A stretch of 64,000 nt of DNA from Alphaproteobacteria bacterium (GTDB taxonomy: Bacteria > Pseudomonadota > Alphaproteobacteria > Rhizobiales > Rhizobiaceae), in contig JANSYK010000002.1 in the NCBI GenBank assembly GCA_024742485.1, forward strand, positions 992,001 to 1,056,000. The letters are read 5' to 3'. Below the pieces are notes generated by a model. That model saw only the letters and a program-made list of their open reading frames with translations. It searched no databases and was not told the DNA's origin. The position numbers and the translations under genes were made by a program. This document shows, piece after piece, positions 8,529-17,050 of the stretch (positions within the stretch are counted from its first letter, which is position 1; the number at the start of each line of letters is the position of its first letter).

Positions 8529-9146
8529 CTATTTGTCAACATGGCTTAGTTGCCGTGACCTGCCGTTTTGTGAGTTTACGATAAACAAATGTCCATCCGG
8601 ATCGTGACTGGCCAGTATGGCATCATGTCCTCGGACCGGTTTGATGAGGGCCTGGCGGATGCGGCCAAAGGCCAATGATCCATCCAGGCCCGGCAATTCC
8701 GTTAGGTCCCCGCCGCCGAAGTTTCGCCAGCGCCGCCTCAGCTGGGTGAAGCGCTGGCGAAGGGTCGCATCGGACAGGCTCAGCAACCAGGCGATCTCCT
8801 GTCTGGTGTGTCCGGTCAGCGCCAACAGTGCCGTTGTTCGAAGACGCGGCGGAAGGGTGGCGACAAAACGCACCGGTGGAGGCTCGCTGTCGCCGCCGGA
8901 GCCCGGTTCGTTCGGGACGACGGCCGCTTCACGACGGCGGCGGCGAATAGCCGAGCGCGCGTCGAACAGCGCCCGTTTGCGCAGAGCACCAACCAGCCAC
9001 CGGCGGTTCTCGGCGAGCGTAAGGTCGGACCGGCCAGCCTCAACGGCCGACAACAGTACGCTCTGCAGCAGGTCTTCTGCTTCATCGGCGCGTCTGGTCA
9101 CTCGTCTGGCATGGCGCAGAAACTCGATATATTGCCGGTGGTGCAT
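8529..9146 (-). CDS. ECF-type RNA polymerase sigma factor
   Basis: 205 residues. Region 2-like helices at the N terminus (EFLRHARRVTRRADEAEDLLQSVLLSAVEA) and a region 4 helix-turn-helix (LPPRLRTTALLALTGHTRQEIAWLLSLSDATLRQRFTQLRRRW). A C-terminal tail of about 45 residues containing ILASHDPDGHLFIVNS is not part of the sigma domains and may be regulatory. No anti-sigma gene is visible. Its only operon partner is the VOC protein. The 152 bp upstream presumably hold its promoter. Confidence 0.8.
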   Translation of the reverse strand: MHHRQYIEFLRHARRVTRRADEAEDLLQSVLLSAVEAGRSDLTLAENRRWLVGALRKRALFDARSAIRRRRREAAVVPNEPGSGGDSEPPPVRFVATLPPRLRTTALLALTGHTRQEIAWLLSLSDATLRQRFTQLRRRWRNFGGGDLTELPGLDGSLAFGRIRQALIKPVRGHDAILASHDPDGHLFIVNSQNGRSRQLSHVDK

Positions 9147-9298
9147 TGGGTGTTCCGTGTTCCCGATGCATAGCTCATAATTGAATTATCGAAAGCGGAA
9201 CAGACCAAATGGTTGCGCTATTCACCCGGCATTGGCTGGCTGGCGTGGACATGTGCACTCTTCAGGTCGTTCCATGAAAGAGTCCTGAACGCGTTTTA

Positions 9299-10006
9299 TC
9301 AGCCGAGATAGGCCTTTTCGAGTATACCGGGATCGTGTTTCAATTCTCCGGGACTGCCGGAAAATTGCAGCTTTCCCCGCGCCATCACATAGGCGTGGTC
9401 GGAGACATCCAGCGCCAATTGCGTGAATTGTTCGATCAACAGGATGCCGATGCCCCGGCTTCGCAAACCCTGAATAACGCCAACCAGCCGATCGATGATA
9501 ACCGGCGCGAGTCCCAGGGACATCTCATCGATCAGCAGGAATTTGGGCCTGGAGATGAGCGCCTGTGCAATGGAAAGCATCTGTTGCTGTCCGCCGGACA
9601 TCGAGCCGGCGATTTGATCGATCAGCTTGCGGAGTTCCGGGAAAATCTCAAGAGCATTGGCCACCTCAACGGCCAGGTCGTCGTCGGACAGCATCGGGCC
9701 GGAGGCTCTCAGATTGTCGCGCACGCTCATGCCGGAAAGCACCTGGTGCCCTTCAGGAACGGCTGCGATCCCGGCCTCCCTGATGCCCTGAATGCCGTTG
9801 CCGCTGACGGTCTGCGATCCGATTGAAACAGTGCCTGTTGCCGCCATCGCACCCGCAATGCCCAAAATCAGCTCGCTCTTTCCCGCTCCGTTGGGGCCGA
9901 GCAGGGCGACGATCTGGCCGGCGGGAACATCGATACTGATCCCATCGACGACCCTTCGGGTCGCCGATTGGATGGACATGCCCCTGATCTTCAGTGTCTC
10001 AGTCAT
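9299..10006 (-). CDS. livF: Branched-chain-type ABC transporter ATPase (LivF-like)
   Basis: 235 residues with Walker A GPNGAGKS, signature MSGGQQQML and Walker B KFLLIDEMSLGL. LivF-like ATPases pair with LivG to power uptake through LivHM. ATG 10006 overlaps the livG stop by 8 nt; the longer frame to 10084 lies inside livG and is a shadow. Last gene of the minus-strand run starting at the nitrilase. The symbol marks family only; the substrate may not be an amino acid. Confidence 0.92.
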   Translation of the reverse strand: MTETLKIRGMSIQSATRRVVDGISIDVPAGQIVALLGPNGAGKSELILGIAGAMAATGTVSIGSQTVSGNGIQGIREAGIAAVPEGHQVLSGMSVRDNLRASGPMLSDDDLAVEVANALEIFPELRKLIDQIAGSMSGGQQQMLSIAQALISRPKFLLIDEMSLGLAPVIIDRLVGVIQGLRSRGIGILLIEQFTQLALDVSDHAYVMARGKLQFSGSPGELKHDPGILEKAYLG

Positions 10007-10721
10007 TGGCGGCTCCCATGCGACCCAGATAGGCAGCCTTGACAACTTCGTCCTCCAGGACCTCCGCCGTCGGGCCGTAGGCAATCAGCTTGCCAAAATC
10101 CAGAACGGCGGTTGATGTGCAAACATCCCGAATGAGTTCGACATCGTGGTCGACGAGCAGGATTTGGGCGCCGAACTCCGGATGTATGCCCAGGATGACT
10201 TTGCGCAATTCTTTCATCTCTGTTTCCGACAGTCCGCCGCCGGGTTCGTCGAGCAGGATCACGCGGGGCGCACCGACCAGGCATTTGGCGATTTCGGTCA
10301 AGCGCCTTTGAAAGGGATTGAGATCGACACCACGCACCCTGCGGACCGAAAGGATACCGGCGTAATCAAGCGCCCGGACAATCGCCTTGTCCCGCAGGGA
10401 CCGGTTCGCCCCCTTGGCATCCAGAACGGTTGCAAGATGATCTTCAACGGTCAGATCGGAGACGATTTGCACCTTCTGGAACGACCGGGCCAGTCCCCAA
10501 CGGCTGCGTTGGTGCGGGGCCATGTCGATCAGGTTCAGCCCGTTGACCGACGCGCTGCCCGAGGCGACGGTGACGAATCCGGAGAGCGCATTGGTAAGAG
10601 TGGTCTTGCCGGCGCCGTTTGGGCCGATCAGGCCTACAACATCATCGGTTATTTTCAGGGTCAGCTGGTTCAGCGCCACCACGCCGCCAAATCTGACGGT
10701 GAGATTTTTCACATCAATCAT
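9999..10721 (-). CDS. livG: Branched-chain-type ABC transporter ATPase (LivG-like)
   Basis: 240 residues: Walker A GPNGAGKTTL, Q-loop region ARSFQKVQI, Walker B RVILLDEPGGGLSETE and the switch histidine in ILLVDHDVELI. The ABC signature is degenerate (NPFQRRLTEIAKCL in place of LSxGQ), a departure from the canonical motif that may alter catalysis or simply reflect divergence. It overlaps livM by 8 nt and livF by 8 nt, so translation is probably coupled. Confidence 0.9.
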   Translation of the reverse strand: MIDVKNLTVRFGGVVALNQLTLKITDDVVGLIGPNGAGKTTLTNALSGFVTVASGSASVNGLNLIDMAPHQRSRWGLARSFQKVQIVSDLTVEDHLATVLDAKGANRSLRDKAIVRALDYAGILSVRRVRGVDLNPFQRRLTEIAKCLVGAPRVILLDEPGGGLSETEMKELRKVILGIHPEFGAQILLVDHDVELIRDVCTSTAVLDFGKLIAYGPTAEVLEDEVVKAAYLGRMGAAND

Positions 10722-11700
10722 GGGATGTCTCCCGGTGTTTCACCAAACCGGCAAAACCGCTCAGGATCTGTCCCGCGATTCCCCTGGGCGCCGTCATGAT
10801 GGCGTGCAGAAGGGCGGCACCGAAGATCACGAGGGTGAGATCAGCGCTGACGCCGAAATCGTTGAACAGGGCAGGCAGAAGTTTGAACAACAGGCCGGCG
10901 ATGAGGGCGCCCAGCCAGTGATAGACACCGCCTACGATGGCCAGGGCGAAGAGAAGGATGGAATCGCTGGCAACGAAAGTACGCGCATCAAGCTGCTGCA
11001 GTGCGCCCGCCAGAAGTCCGCCGGCAATTCCGGCCATGAAGCCGGACAGCGCGAAGGCCCACATCTTGAAGAATGTGACATCGATGCCGGCCGCCATGGC
11101 ATTGGCTTCCGATTGCCGGATCATGGCCCACGCCCGCCCGGGTGTTGTCAGCCGATGAACACCGGCGACAGCAATGCACAAAGCCGCCACGGTCAGTACA
11201 TAGCGAAGATAGGAAACATCGGATTGCGCGATGAGTGGCCGGCGGAACGCTCCGGCGGATTGCTGTGCCACGCCCCAAAAGCCCTCGCCGCCGTTTGGAA
11301 ATTGGAAAGCGTTGAAGATGATCTGAAACGCGCCCGCGGTCATCAGCGTGACAAGCGCCAGATAAAGACCGCGCATTCTCAGGGCCGGAAGGGCAAGAAT
11401 TGAACTGATGATTGCAGTGATGATCCCACCCGCGACCAGGCTGATCGTGAACGGAAGTCCGGTTGCGTAATTCAATCTGAGCAGCACCCAGCCGCCGATG
11501 CCGACCAGTGCGATCTGGCTCAGATTGATCAGGCCAAGCTGTGCGAAAAGAACGGAAATGCCGGCGGCCGCAAGCCCGAAAATCACAGCCGATGTCACCA
11601 CTTTGATCCACAGGGAATTGAGGACCAAGGGCAGCAGCCAGATGGCGGCGACAATCACCACCAGGATGATCAGATTGTTTCTGGAAAGCGTCTGTATCAT
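10714..11700 (-). CDS. livM: Branched-chain-type ABC transporter permease (LivM-like)
   Basis: About 328 residues from ATG 11700, eight or more membrane spans, with the family loop around GRAWAMIRQSEANAMAAGIDVTFFKMWAFALSGFMAGIAGGL that contacts the ATPase. The start eight nt after the livH stop is preferred over the longer frame to 11754, which overlaps livH. It forms the translocation pore with LivH. Confidence 0.9.
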   Translation of the reverse strand: MIQTLSRNNLIILVVIVAAIWLLPLVLNSLWIKVVTSAVIFGLAAAGISVLFAQLGLINLSQIALVGIGGWVLLRLNYATGLPFTISLVAGGIITAIISSILALPALRMRGLYLALVTLMTAGAFQIIFNAFQFPNGGEGFWGVAQQSAGAFRRPLIAQSDVSYLRYVLTVAALCIAVAGVHRLTTPGRAWAMIRQSEANAMAAGIDVTFFKMWAFALSGFMAGIAGGLLAGALQQLDARTFVASDSILLFALAIVGGVYHWLGALIAGLLFKLLPALFNDFGVSADLTLVIFGAALLHAIMTAPRGIAGQILSGFAGLVKHRETSHD

Positions 11701-11708
11701 CACGGACC

Positions 11709-12584
11709 CTAATCGCCTTGCACGAATGTGAGATGTTGTCCGCGCTGCATCCACAGGATCACGCAGCCGGCAACGATGAAAGGTGTCATGGAGCGCAGGG
11801 GCGCCAGAGGCTTGTACAGCGCCAACATCGCTTCAATGACCCCGATGGCCAATCCGCCGACAAGGGTCAGGGGCAGGGATTCCAGTCGCCCGCAAATGGC
11901 TGCGGCAGTCGCCGGAATGACCATGAATGTGATGACGGTCGGGTCAAGGCGCACCAGATCACCGAACAACAGGCCGGTATAGCCGGCCAAAGCACCGGAA
12001 AGCGTCCAGGCCATGGTTTCGACCCGGATCACGGGTATTCCCAGCAAGGCGGCATGATCGCGATTGTCCGCCAGGGCCCGCATGTTGAGGCCGATTCGCG
12101 TGCGGTTGAAGAACAGGATCACGCCGATCACGATGACGATGGAACTGGCGAAGGCGATCAGTCGGGTCACGGTCACCCTGACGCCCAGGATCCAGACGCC
12201 GATCTTGTCTGTCGGCAGTTCGAGTTTCCTGGGACTGTCATCCCAGACAAAGCCGATCAGGCCGAGCAAGATGAGCGTATAGCCCAGAGTCGCCACCGCC
12301 TTGACCGTCGGTGCGCGCCAGGCCAGGGACGGCGCGATCATTCGCCCATAAAGGACAGAAAGAGAGATGCCTGTCAGGATCGTGACAATCCAGGCAATCG
12401 GGCCGGGCATGCCCCACTGGACCACTTGCCAGCAGATCATGGCGCTGGCGGCGGCAATGGCGCCATAGGCGAAATTCAGGACGCCGGTCGAGCGCCGCAG
12501 GATCACCAGGCCTATGCCACCGAGCGCGTAGAGCGATCCGACAGCCAGACCGGAGACCAGAAACAAGCCGTAAACGTTCAACAT
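11709..12584 (-). CDS. livH: Branched-chain-type ABC transporter permease (LivH-like)
   Basis: 291 residues, about eight membrane spans, beginning LFLVSGLAVGSLYALGGIGLVILRRSTGVLNFAYGA, a strongly conserved LivH start, and containing the coupling helix region IGLNMRALADNRDHAALLGI. Separated from the binding-protein gene by 57 bp holding a strong hairpin. A 736-codon antisense frame across this region (11718-13928, plus strand) is a codon-bias shadow. Confidence 0.9.
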   Translation of the reverse strand: MLNVYGLFLVSGLAVGSLYALGGIGLVILRRSTGVLNFAYGAIAAASAMICWQVVQWGMPGPIAWIVTILTGISLSVLYGRMIAPSLAWRAPTVKAVATLGYTLILLGLIGFVWDDSPRKLELPTDKIGVWILGVRVTVTRLIAFASSIVIVIGVILFFNRTRIGLNMRALADNRDHAALLGIPVIRVETMAWTLSGALAGYTGLLFGDLVRLDPTVITFMVIPATAAAICGRLESLPLTLVGGLAIGVIEAMLALYKPLAPLRSMTPFIVAGCVILWMQRGQHLTFVQGD

Positions 12585-12604
12585 GACAGAGCGCCCGCAG
12601 GATT

Positions 12605-12629
12605 ACAGGCCGGAAAGGGGCCGGCCTGT
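12605..12629 (-). terminator. Intercistronic hairpin between livK-like and livH
   Basis: Perfect 9-bp stem ACAGGCCGG / CCGGCCTGT with a 7-nt loop, directly after the binding-protein stop codon. No long T run follows on the transcribed strand, so it is more likely a 3'-end stabiliser or partial terminator than a full stop. Confidence 0.6.
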
Positions 12630-12641
12630 TCACGTTTCAAA

Positions 12642-13910
12642 TCACTGCGACAGGCCGAGCGCCTTTTCCTGTTCCCTGATCGGGTCAAGATAGGCTGTGT
12701 CGATATCGTAACAATCGCGGACGGTTTCAAAGCCGCCATCCTTGTAGACAACCATGCGGCCGGCGTGATTGGGCATATGGCGATCGGCGTCACCGACATA
12801 ATAGGGACCACACAGAAGGTCGGATTCCACGCCGACAATGCCCTTGATTGCCTCGGTCACGGTGGCGCGGTCGATCTTGTCGGGGTCAAGCGTCAACAGC
12901 GCATCCGTAAAGAACTTGGCCGAGATGAATCCGGATTGGGAAAACGTGTCCAGCCGGTCGCCTTCCTTGCCGTATTTCGCCGTCACGGCCGCCCAGTTCC
13001 TGTTGTCCGCGCCATCGCTGTCATATTGGGCGAGTTCGATATTCACATACAGGTGCCCGCTCCAGTAATCGCCGAGAACCTCACCGACGCCGGGTTCATA
13101 GATTGGCGTTGGCGAGACCCATTTGAACAGATCGCGTCCGCCCTGCTCCTCGGCGACTTTCAACAGTCCGATCGCCGGACCGGCAGGCAACATCAGCAAA
13201 ATGGTGTCGACGCGCTCGGCGAGGGCTTGCAGATAAACCGAGTTGAGGTCCACCGCGGTCGGGTCCATCAAGATGGACGTCCCTTTCTTGCCTTTGCTTT
13301 CCATGTATCTGTTCATCCAGTCGCAGGCCCAGCCGCCATTGTTCGGGATGTTGAATCCGATGCAGGCCGCGTGTTCCGTTCCCAGCTCCTCGATGGCGAA
13401 TTTGAGTGCACCGATGCCGGAGGGAAGCGGGCCCTGATTGGTCGAAACAATGTTGGAGCTCTCATAGCACTCGGAAATCGCACAGGCCGATGCCATCGCC
13501 ATGACGCCCTCATCGGCATAGAGCTTCGCGTTCACGGCCATGGAAACCACCGATCCATTGCCGACAAGCGCGACCACTCCTTCGTCCTTCACCAGTTTGG
13601 TGCCGACCTGACCGGCCAGCTCAGGGTTCCACTGGTCGTTCTCGACAATGTACTCAATGGGGCGGCCGTTGATTCCGCCATTGGCGTTGACGCAGGCAAA
13701 ATAGGCGGCGGCCGCATCGGTGCCACCGGAGAAATCGCCGGGCGGTGCGTTTCCGTTGATGCCGCCAACCTTGATCGGCTCACCGGTCGCCGCTTTGCCG
13801 GTGTTCATGCCGCAGCTCATTTCGGAATGGCTGTCGGCGAGCGCCGGACTGAAAGCCTGGACGCCGGCGGCGAATGCCAGCGCGGGCACAATTTTCATAA
13901 GATTTTTCAT
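12642..13910 (-). CDS. ABC transporter substrate-binding protein (LivK/Peripla_BP_6 type)
   Basis: 422 residues with a cleavable signal peptide (MKNLMKIVPALAFAAGVQAFSPALA). The mature part is a two-lobe type I periplasmic-binding fold typical of LivJ/LivK relatives but longer (about 395 residues) and rich in cysteines, including ACAISECYES, ACIGFNIP and GWACDW, which may form disulfides. It captures the substrate for LivHMGF. GGGAGA precedes the ATG. It lies 163 bp downstream of the FMN-protein gene and in the same direction as the nitrilase, so the ligand could be a nitrile or the acid derived from it (inference). Confidence 0.9.
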   Translation of the reverse strand: MKNLMKIVPALAFAAGVQAFSPALADSHSEMSCGMNTGKAATGEPIKVGGINGNAPPGDFSGGTDAAAAYFACVNANGGINGRPIEYIVENDQWNPELAGQVGTKLVKDEGVVALVGNGSVVSMAVNAKLYADEGVMAMASACAISECYESSNIVSTNQGPLPSGIGALKFAIEELGTEHAACIGFNIPNNGGWACDWMNRYMESKGKKGTSILMDPTAVDLNSVYLQALAERVDTILLMLPAGPAIGLLKVAEEQGGRDLFKWVSPTPIYEPGVGEVLGDYWSGHLYVNIELAQYDSDGADNRNWAAVTAKYGKEGDRLDTFSQSGFISAKFFTDALLTLDPDKIDRATVTEAIKGIVGVESDLLCGPYYVGDADRHMPNHAGRMVVYKDGGFETVRDCYDIDTAYLDPIREQEKALGLSQ

Positions 13911-14073
13911 TGTTCGTCTCCCAATTGATGGTCGTTCGGAACTCGTCGGTTGAGCGTTTTTCGCCGCGTCTTTTTGATTGGAAACCGGAGTCCGTATCTG
14001 TGATGTGGCTGCCCCGATGAGGACAGGTCACAGTGATCGTGTGTTGATGGTTCGGGGTCGCAGGGCCGCCGCG

Positions 14074-14766
14074 TCAGGACGTGCCATCCATGACCTTCTG
14101 GTTGTATTGATCTTCTGTGATCGTGCCGCCGGCTGCATTGGCCTTGCCGATGTCGTCGGGATGCAGATGGTCCTGCAGCATGTCGATCCGCTTCCAGGCC
14201 GGAAACGGTGCGTCGCCCTTGTCGTCGGGAACATATTTGCTTGTTTCCTCGACCCGTTCGTGTTTGTGGATGTAGCGGGCGCAATTGAAGAAGGCCCGCG
14301 TGACATCGACCTCCACGACGAACTCGGCGCCGGGAAAGAGCTTCATATACGCTTCGTTCTGGCTGAGTTTCGCCTGGCCCTGAACACGCACCCGTAGCGG
14401 CGTGCACATGTCGATGAACAGCATGCCGACCTTGCCAGCTTCCGAGATATTGCCCATGGAAAAATACATTCCATTGCCGTTGAAACTCGGAAACACGATC
14501 TTCTTCGGATTGACCACATGGGCAACCCCGGTTTTCCCACCCTTGTAGGAGACCGTCGGCATGCCTTCCGCATCCACCGATGACAGGAAAAAATAGTCCC
14601 GGCTGGACACAAAGCCGATCATCTCCGGCAAAAGTTCATCGCGGACGATGGCCTGCACCACGGCATTGGCCAGCCTGTCGGTCTGAAGTTCCTTCTGCAG
14701 CCGGCGTTGGGCGGCTGAGTAGAAGTCATCGGGATCCGGTGTCACCGGCTCGGTTTCGGTGTTCAT
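14074..14766 (-). CDS. Pyridoxamine-5'-phosphate-oxidase-like FMN-binding protein
   Basis: 230 residues with a split-barrel flavin fold: LPEMIGFVSSRDYFFLSSVDAEGMPTVSYKGG, then KIVFPSFNGNGMYFSMGNISEAGKVGMLFID and LRVRVQGQAKLS, the pattern of general-stress or PNPOx-like FMN proteins. ATG 14766 is preceded by GGAGGAT; the longer frame to 14961 overlaps the nitrilase gene and is rejected. It lies between the nitrilase and the ABC transporter. Its reaction is unknown; a reductase or oxidase for a nitrile- or oxime-type compound is conceivable but unproven. Confidence 0.85.
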   Translation of the reverse strand: MNTETEPVTPDPDDFYSAAQRRLQKELQTDRLANAVVQAIVRDELLPEMIGFVSSRDYFFLSSVDAEGMPTVSYKGGKTGVAHVVNPKKIVFPSFNGNGMYFSMGNISEAGKVGMLFIDMCTPLRVRVQGQAKLSQNEAYMKLFPGAEFVVEVDVTRAFFNCARYIHKHERVEETSKYVPDDKGDAPFPAWKRIDMLQDHLHPDDIGKANAAGGTITEDQYNQKVMDGTS

Positions 14767-14836
14767 ATCATCCTCCAGTCGGTTATCAGCCCTGATTGGC
14801 GGAACCGCGTTGCGGGATCTGTGTCTGGTAATGGCA

Positions 14837-14857
14837 CCGGAGGATTCGATCCTCCGG
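14837..14857 (-). terminator. Intercistronic hairpin between nitrilase and FMN-protein genes
   Basis: Perfect 9-bp stem CCGGAGGAT / ATCCTCCGG with a 3-nt loop, 31 nt after the nitrilase stop. It has no T tract. It probably stabilises or attenuates the nitrilase transcript relative to the downstream genes. Its shape recalls a tRNA T-arm but no tRNA surrounds it. Confidence 0.55.
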
Positions 14858-14887
14858 CTTGGACTGTTTCGGTAGGCAGCCGATTTC

Positions 14888-15907
14888 CTATTCGGCCGCT
14901 TCCACGACCTCATCGGCATCGCTGACATCCGCTTCGGTCGCAATGCCGGCCGTTTCGTCAAAGGCCATGACCGGTCGCTGAGGTTTGGAATTGAGCATCA
15001 GGCGCGTGACGTCGGGGCGGGAATAGTGGCCGGCCGGATCAGCGGCGGCCTTGGCCACGGCGATCATCGCCAGATCGACCTCGGCCGTGACCAGTCCTTC
15101 TTCCGTGTGTGCCAGCTCTGTTCCGATTGACTGGCCATCCGGTGCGTAGATCTTTGTGTAACCACCACCAACGGGACAGAGCTGCTCGCGAAGCGGATCG
15201 CCCTCGCAAAGGACGGCCTGCTGTTCTGGGGAGACCAGGGCACAGGCGGCAATCACATAGCAGCCACCCTCCACCGCATAGACACGGCTGGCCGCATTGT
15301 TGACCTGGTGACCCAGCGCGTAGGCCCCGCCTTCATAAAGCGCAAGATTTGGCCAGGCGGCGCAGTGAATTTGTTCGTCTTGGCTGTACATGGCGTATTT
15401 CGAAAGCGGTTGCAGATGCTCCCAACAGGACAACTGACCCACGCGGCCAATGGCGGTTTCATTGACGACGAGATCGCTGCCATCGCCCTCGCCAAAGACC
15501 GTGCGCTCCACATGGGTCGGCTTCAGTTTTCGGCGCCGCTTGATGATGTCGCCGCTTTCATCATAGTGCCACTGGGCGATGTAGAGGCTTCCGCCGGCCC
15601 GCTCGGACAAACCCATCGAGACCTGAATCCTGTTGTCTCGGGCCGCCTTGGCCAGTGTTTCGTCTTCCGTGGATCCGGCCTCGACCGAATTTTGAAAATA
15701 GGGTGCGACAAACTGGATGGACCATGCGACAGGTCCCAGCCAGATGTGGTTCGGATAGCCCGGCAACCATGTTTCCGGGAACACAACGAGCTTGCAGCCT
15801 TCATTGGCCGCCTGCTCGATGTACTTGACGGCTCTATCGATTCCGTCCTGCAGATTGAGAAAGGACGGTGCCGCCTGAACAGCGGCCACCTTGAACGGTT
15901 CTGACAT
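14888..15907 (-). CDS. Nitrilase (carbon-nitrogen hydrolase family)
   Basis: 339 residues, the usual nitrilase length, with the complete catalytic set: E45 in VVFPETWLPGYP, K129 in RRRKLKPTHVERTVFGEGDG and C161 in GQLSCWEHLQPL. The CWEH context is typical of true nitrilases, which convert nitriles to carboxylic acid and ammonia in the cytoplasm, rather than of amidases. ATG 15907 follows GGAGGAG. First gene of a probable operon with an FMN protein and a LivKHMGF transporter; an AraC-type regulator diverges 129 bp away, matching the nitrilase-regulator arrangement known from NitR systems. Exact substrate is unknown. Confidence 0.93.
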   Translation of the reverse strand: MSEPFKVAAVQAAPSFLNLQDGIDRAVKYIEQAANEGCKLVVFPETWLPGYPNHIWLGPVAWSIQFVAPYFQNSVEAGSTEDETLAKAARDNRIQVSMGLSERAGGSLYIAQWHYDESGDIIKRRRKLKPTHVERTVFGEGDGSDLVVNETAIGRVGQLSCWEHLQPLSKYAMYSQDEQIHCAAWPNLALYEGGAYALGHQVNNAASRVYAVEGGCYVIAACALVSPEQQAVLCEGDPLREQLCPVGGGYTKIYAPDGQSIGTELAHTEEGLVTAEVDLAMIAVAKAAADPAGHYSRPDVTRLMLNSKPQRPVMAFDETAGIATEADVSDADEVVEAAE

Positions 15908-16036
15908 GGAACTCCTCCGTGAGTTGATGGAGTGAGTCTGGCCAATTCGTCATCGCACCGCTTTTGGATTTGGGCCGGAAAACTTGTGTTTTTGGTACAA
16001 ATGCAACATATTCGCCATCGTCAGGGTCAGCATTCC

Positions 16037-16996
16037 ATGGACGTTCAAACACGCTACGACACGGCCGACGTGCCACTCAAAGACCGGTTTTCCTACTGGC
16101 AGGAAGCGGTATGCGACAGCTATGTCCGATTGGGCTGTGACGCAAAAGAGCGAAGCAATTTCAGTGGCTTGATTGAAATCTCCCGCCACTCGGCCCTGTC
16201 CATTTCGTGGGTCGGCGGAAAGGCCCACCTGGTGCGGCGGCGCAAGCGGGATATCCGCATGGCAACGGAACCCTATTTCCTTTTGAGCCTGCAAACCGCA
16301 CGCGGCTCGCGCATCACCCAATTTGGCCAGACCGCCGCACTCGGCGTCGGCGACATGGCGCTCTACAGCAGTTCCGATCCTTACCAGTTGGAACTGACCG
16401 ATGACTTCAGCCAGATGGTTGTTCAACTGCCCAAGGAGAAACTCCTGGCCAGATTGCCCAATGCGGAAATGATGACCGCCCGCAAGATTGATGGACAGTC
16501 GGGCATCGGGGCGCTGGTCCGGCAGAACATTCTGGCATTTTCCGATCATGCGAGCACGTCCAATGCGACCCTTCAGGCCTTGGTGCAGGAAACGCTGATT
16601 GACCTGATCGCAACGGGACTGGCAGCGCAGGACGGCAGCACATTCGAGCTTTCTTCGCCCGAGCAGCATGTAATGCTCCGGGCGAAATCCTTTATCAGAA
16701 ACAGGATGGGCGATCCGGCTTTGGATCGTAATCTTGTGGCAGATGAAATGGGCATGTCGGTTCGCAGGCTTAACGCGATCTTTTCCAAGGAAGGAACGTC
16801 GCTCAGCAGCTTTATCCGCGAATCCCGTCTGGATGCTGTTGCCAACGAATTGCGCGATGCCCGCTTTGCGGCACTGTCGATCAGTGAGATCGCGCTGAAA
16901 TACGGATTTGAGAATTTCCAGAATTTCTCGACAATCTTCCGCGCGCATTTCGATGTTTCACCGAGGGACTATCGGTCGGCAAACCGATCCGGTTGA
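16037..16996 (+). CDS. AraC family transcriptional regulator
   Basis: 319 residues from ATG 16037: an N-terminal AraC_binding_2-like sensing domain (about 1-190) and a C-terminal double helix-turn-helix (MGDPALDRNLVADEMGMSVRRLNAIFS and SISEIALKYGFENFQNFSTIFRAHFDVSPRDYR). The longer frame from 15932 has a start unlike the family. Divergent from the nitrilase gene; NitR, the characterised nitrilase regulator, is also AraC/XylS-type, so it probably activates the nitrilase operon (inference). An AbrB-family membrane gene follows. Confidence 0.9.
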   Translation: MDVQTRYDTADVPLKDRFSYWQEAVCDSYVRLGCDAKERSNFSGLIEISRHSALSISWVGGKAHLVRRRKRDIRMATEPYFLLSLQTARGSRITQFGQTAALGVGDMALYSSSDPYQLELTDDFSQMVVQLPKEKLLARLPNAEMMTARKIDGQSGIGALVRQNILAFSDHASTSNATLQALVQETLIDLIATGLAAQDGSTFELSSPEQHVMLRAKSFIRNRMGDPALDRNLVADEMGMSVRRLNAIFSKEGTSLSSFIRESRLDAVANELRDARFAALSISEIALKYGFENFQNFSTIFRAHFDVSPRDYRSANRSG

Positions 16997-17050
16997 GTGC
17001 GACTTGAGCTTCTATTGTCACGGCGAGGACGCACCGCCGACCGGGCCGCA

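Noticed and set aside
10714-10721. Frameshift between livM and livG because the genes overlap
   Set aside because: Eight-nt overlaps are normal translational coupling in this operon and both proteins are full length.
11718-13928. 736-codon open frame on the plus strand across the liv genes
   Set aside because: It is antisense to three clear ABC-transporter genes, has no recognisable domain, and is explained by codon bias of high-GC genes.
14837-14857. Possible tRNA, because the hairpin loop resembles a T-arm
   Set aside because: No acceptor, D- or anticodon arms are found on either side.
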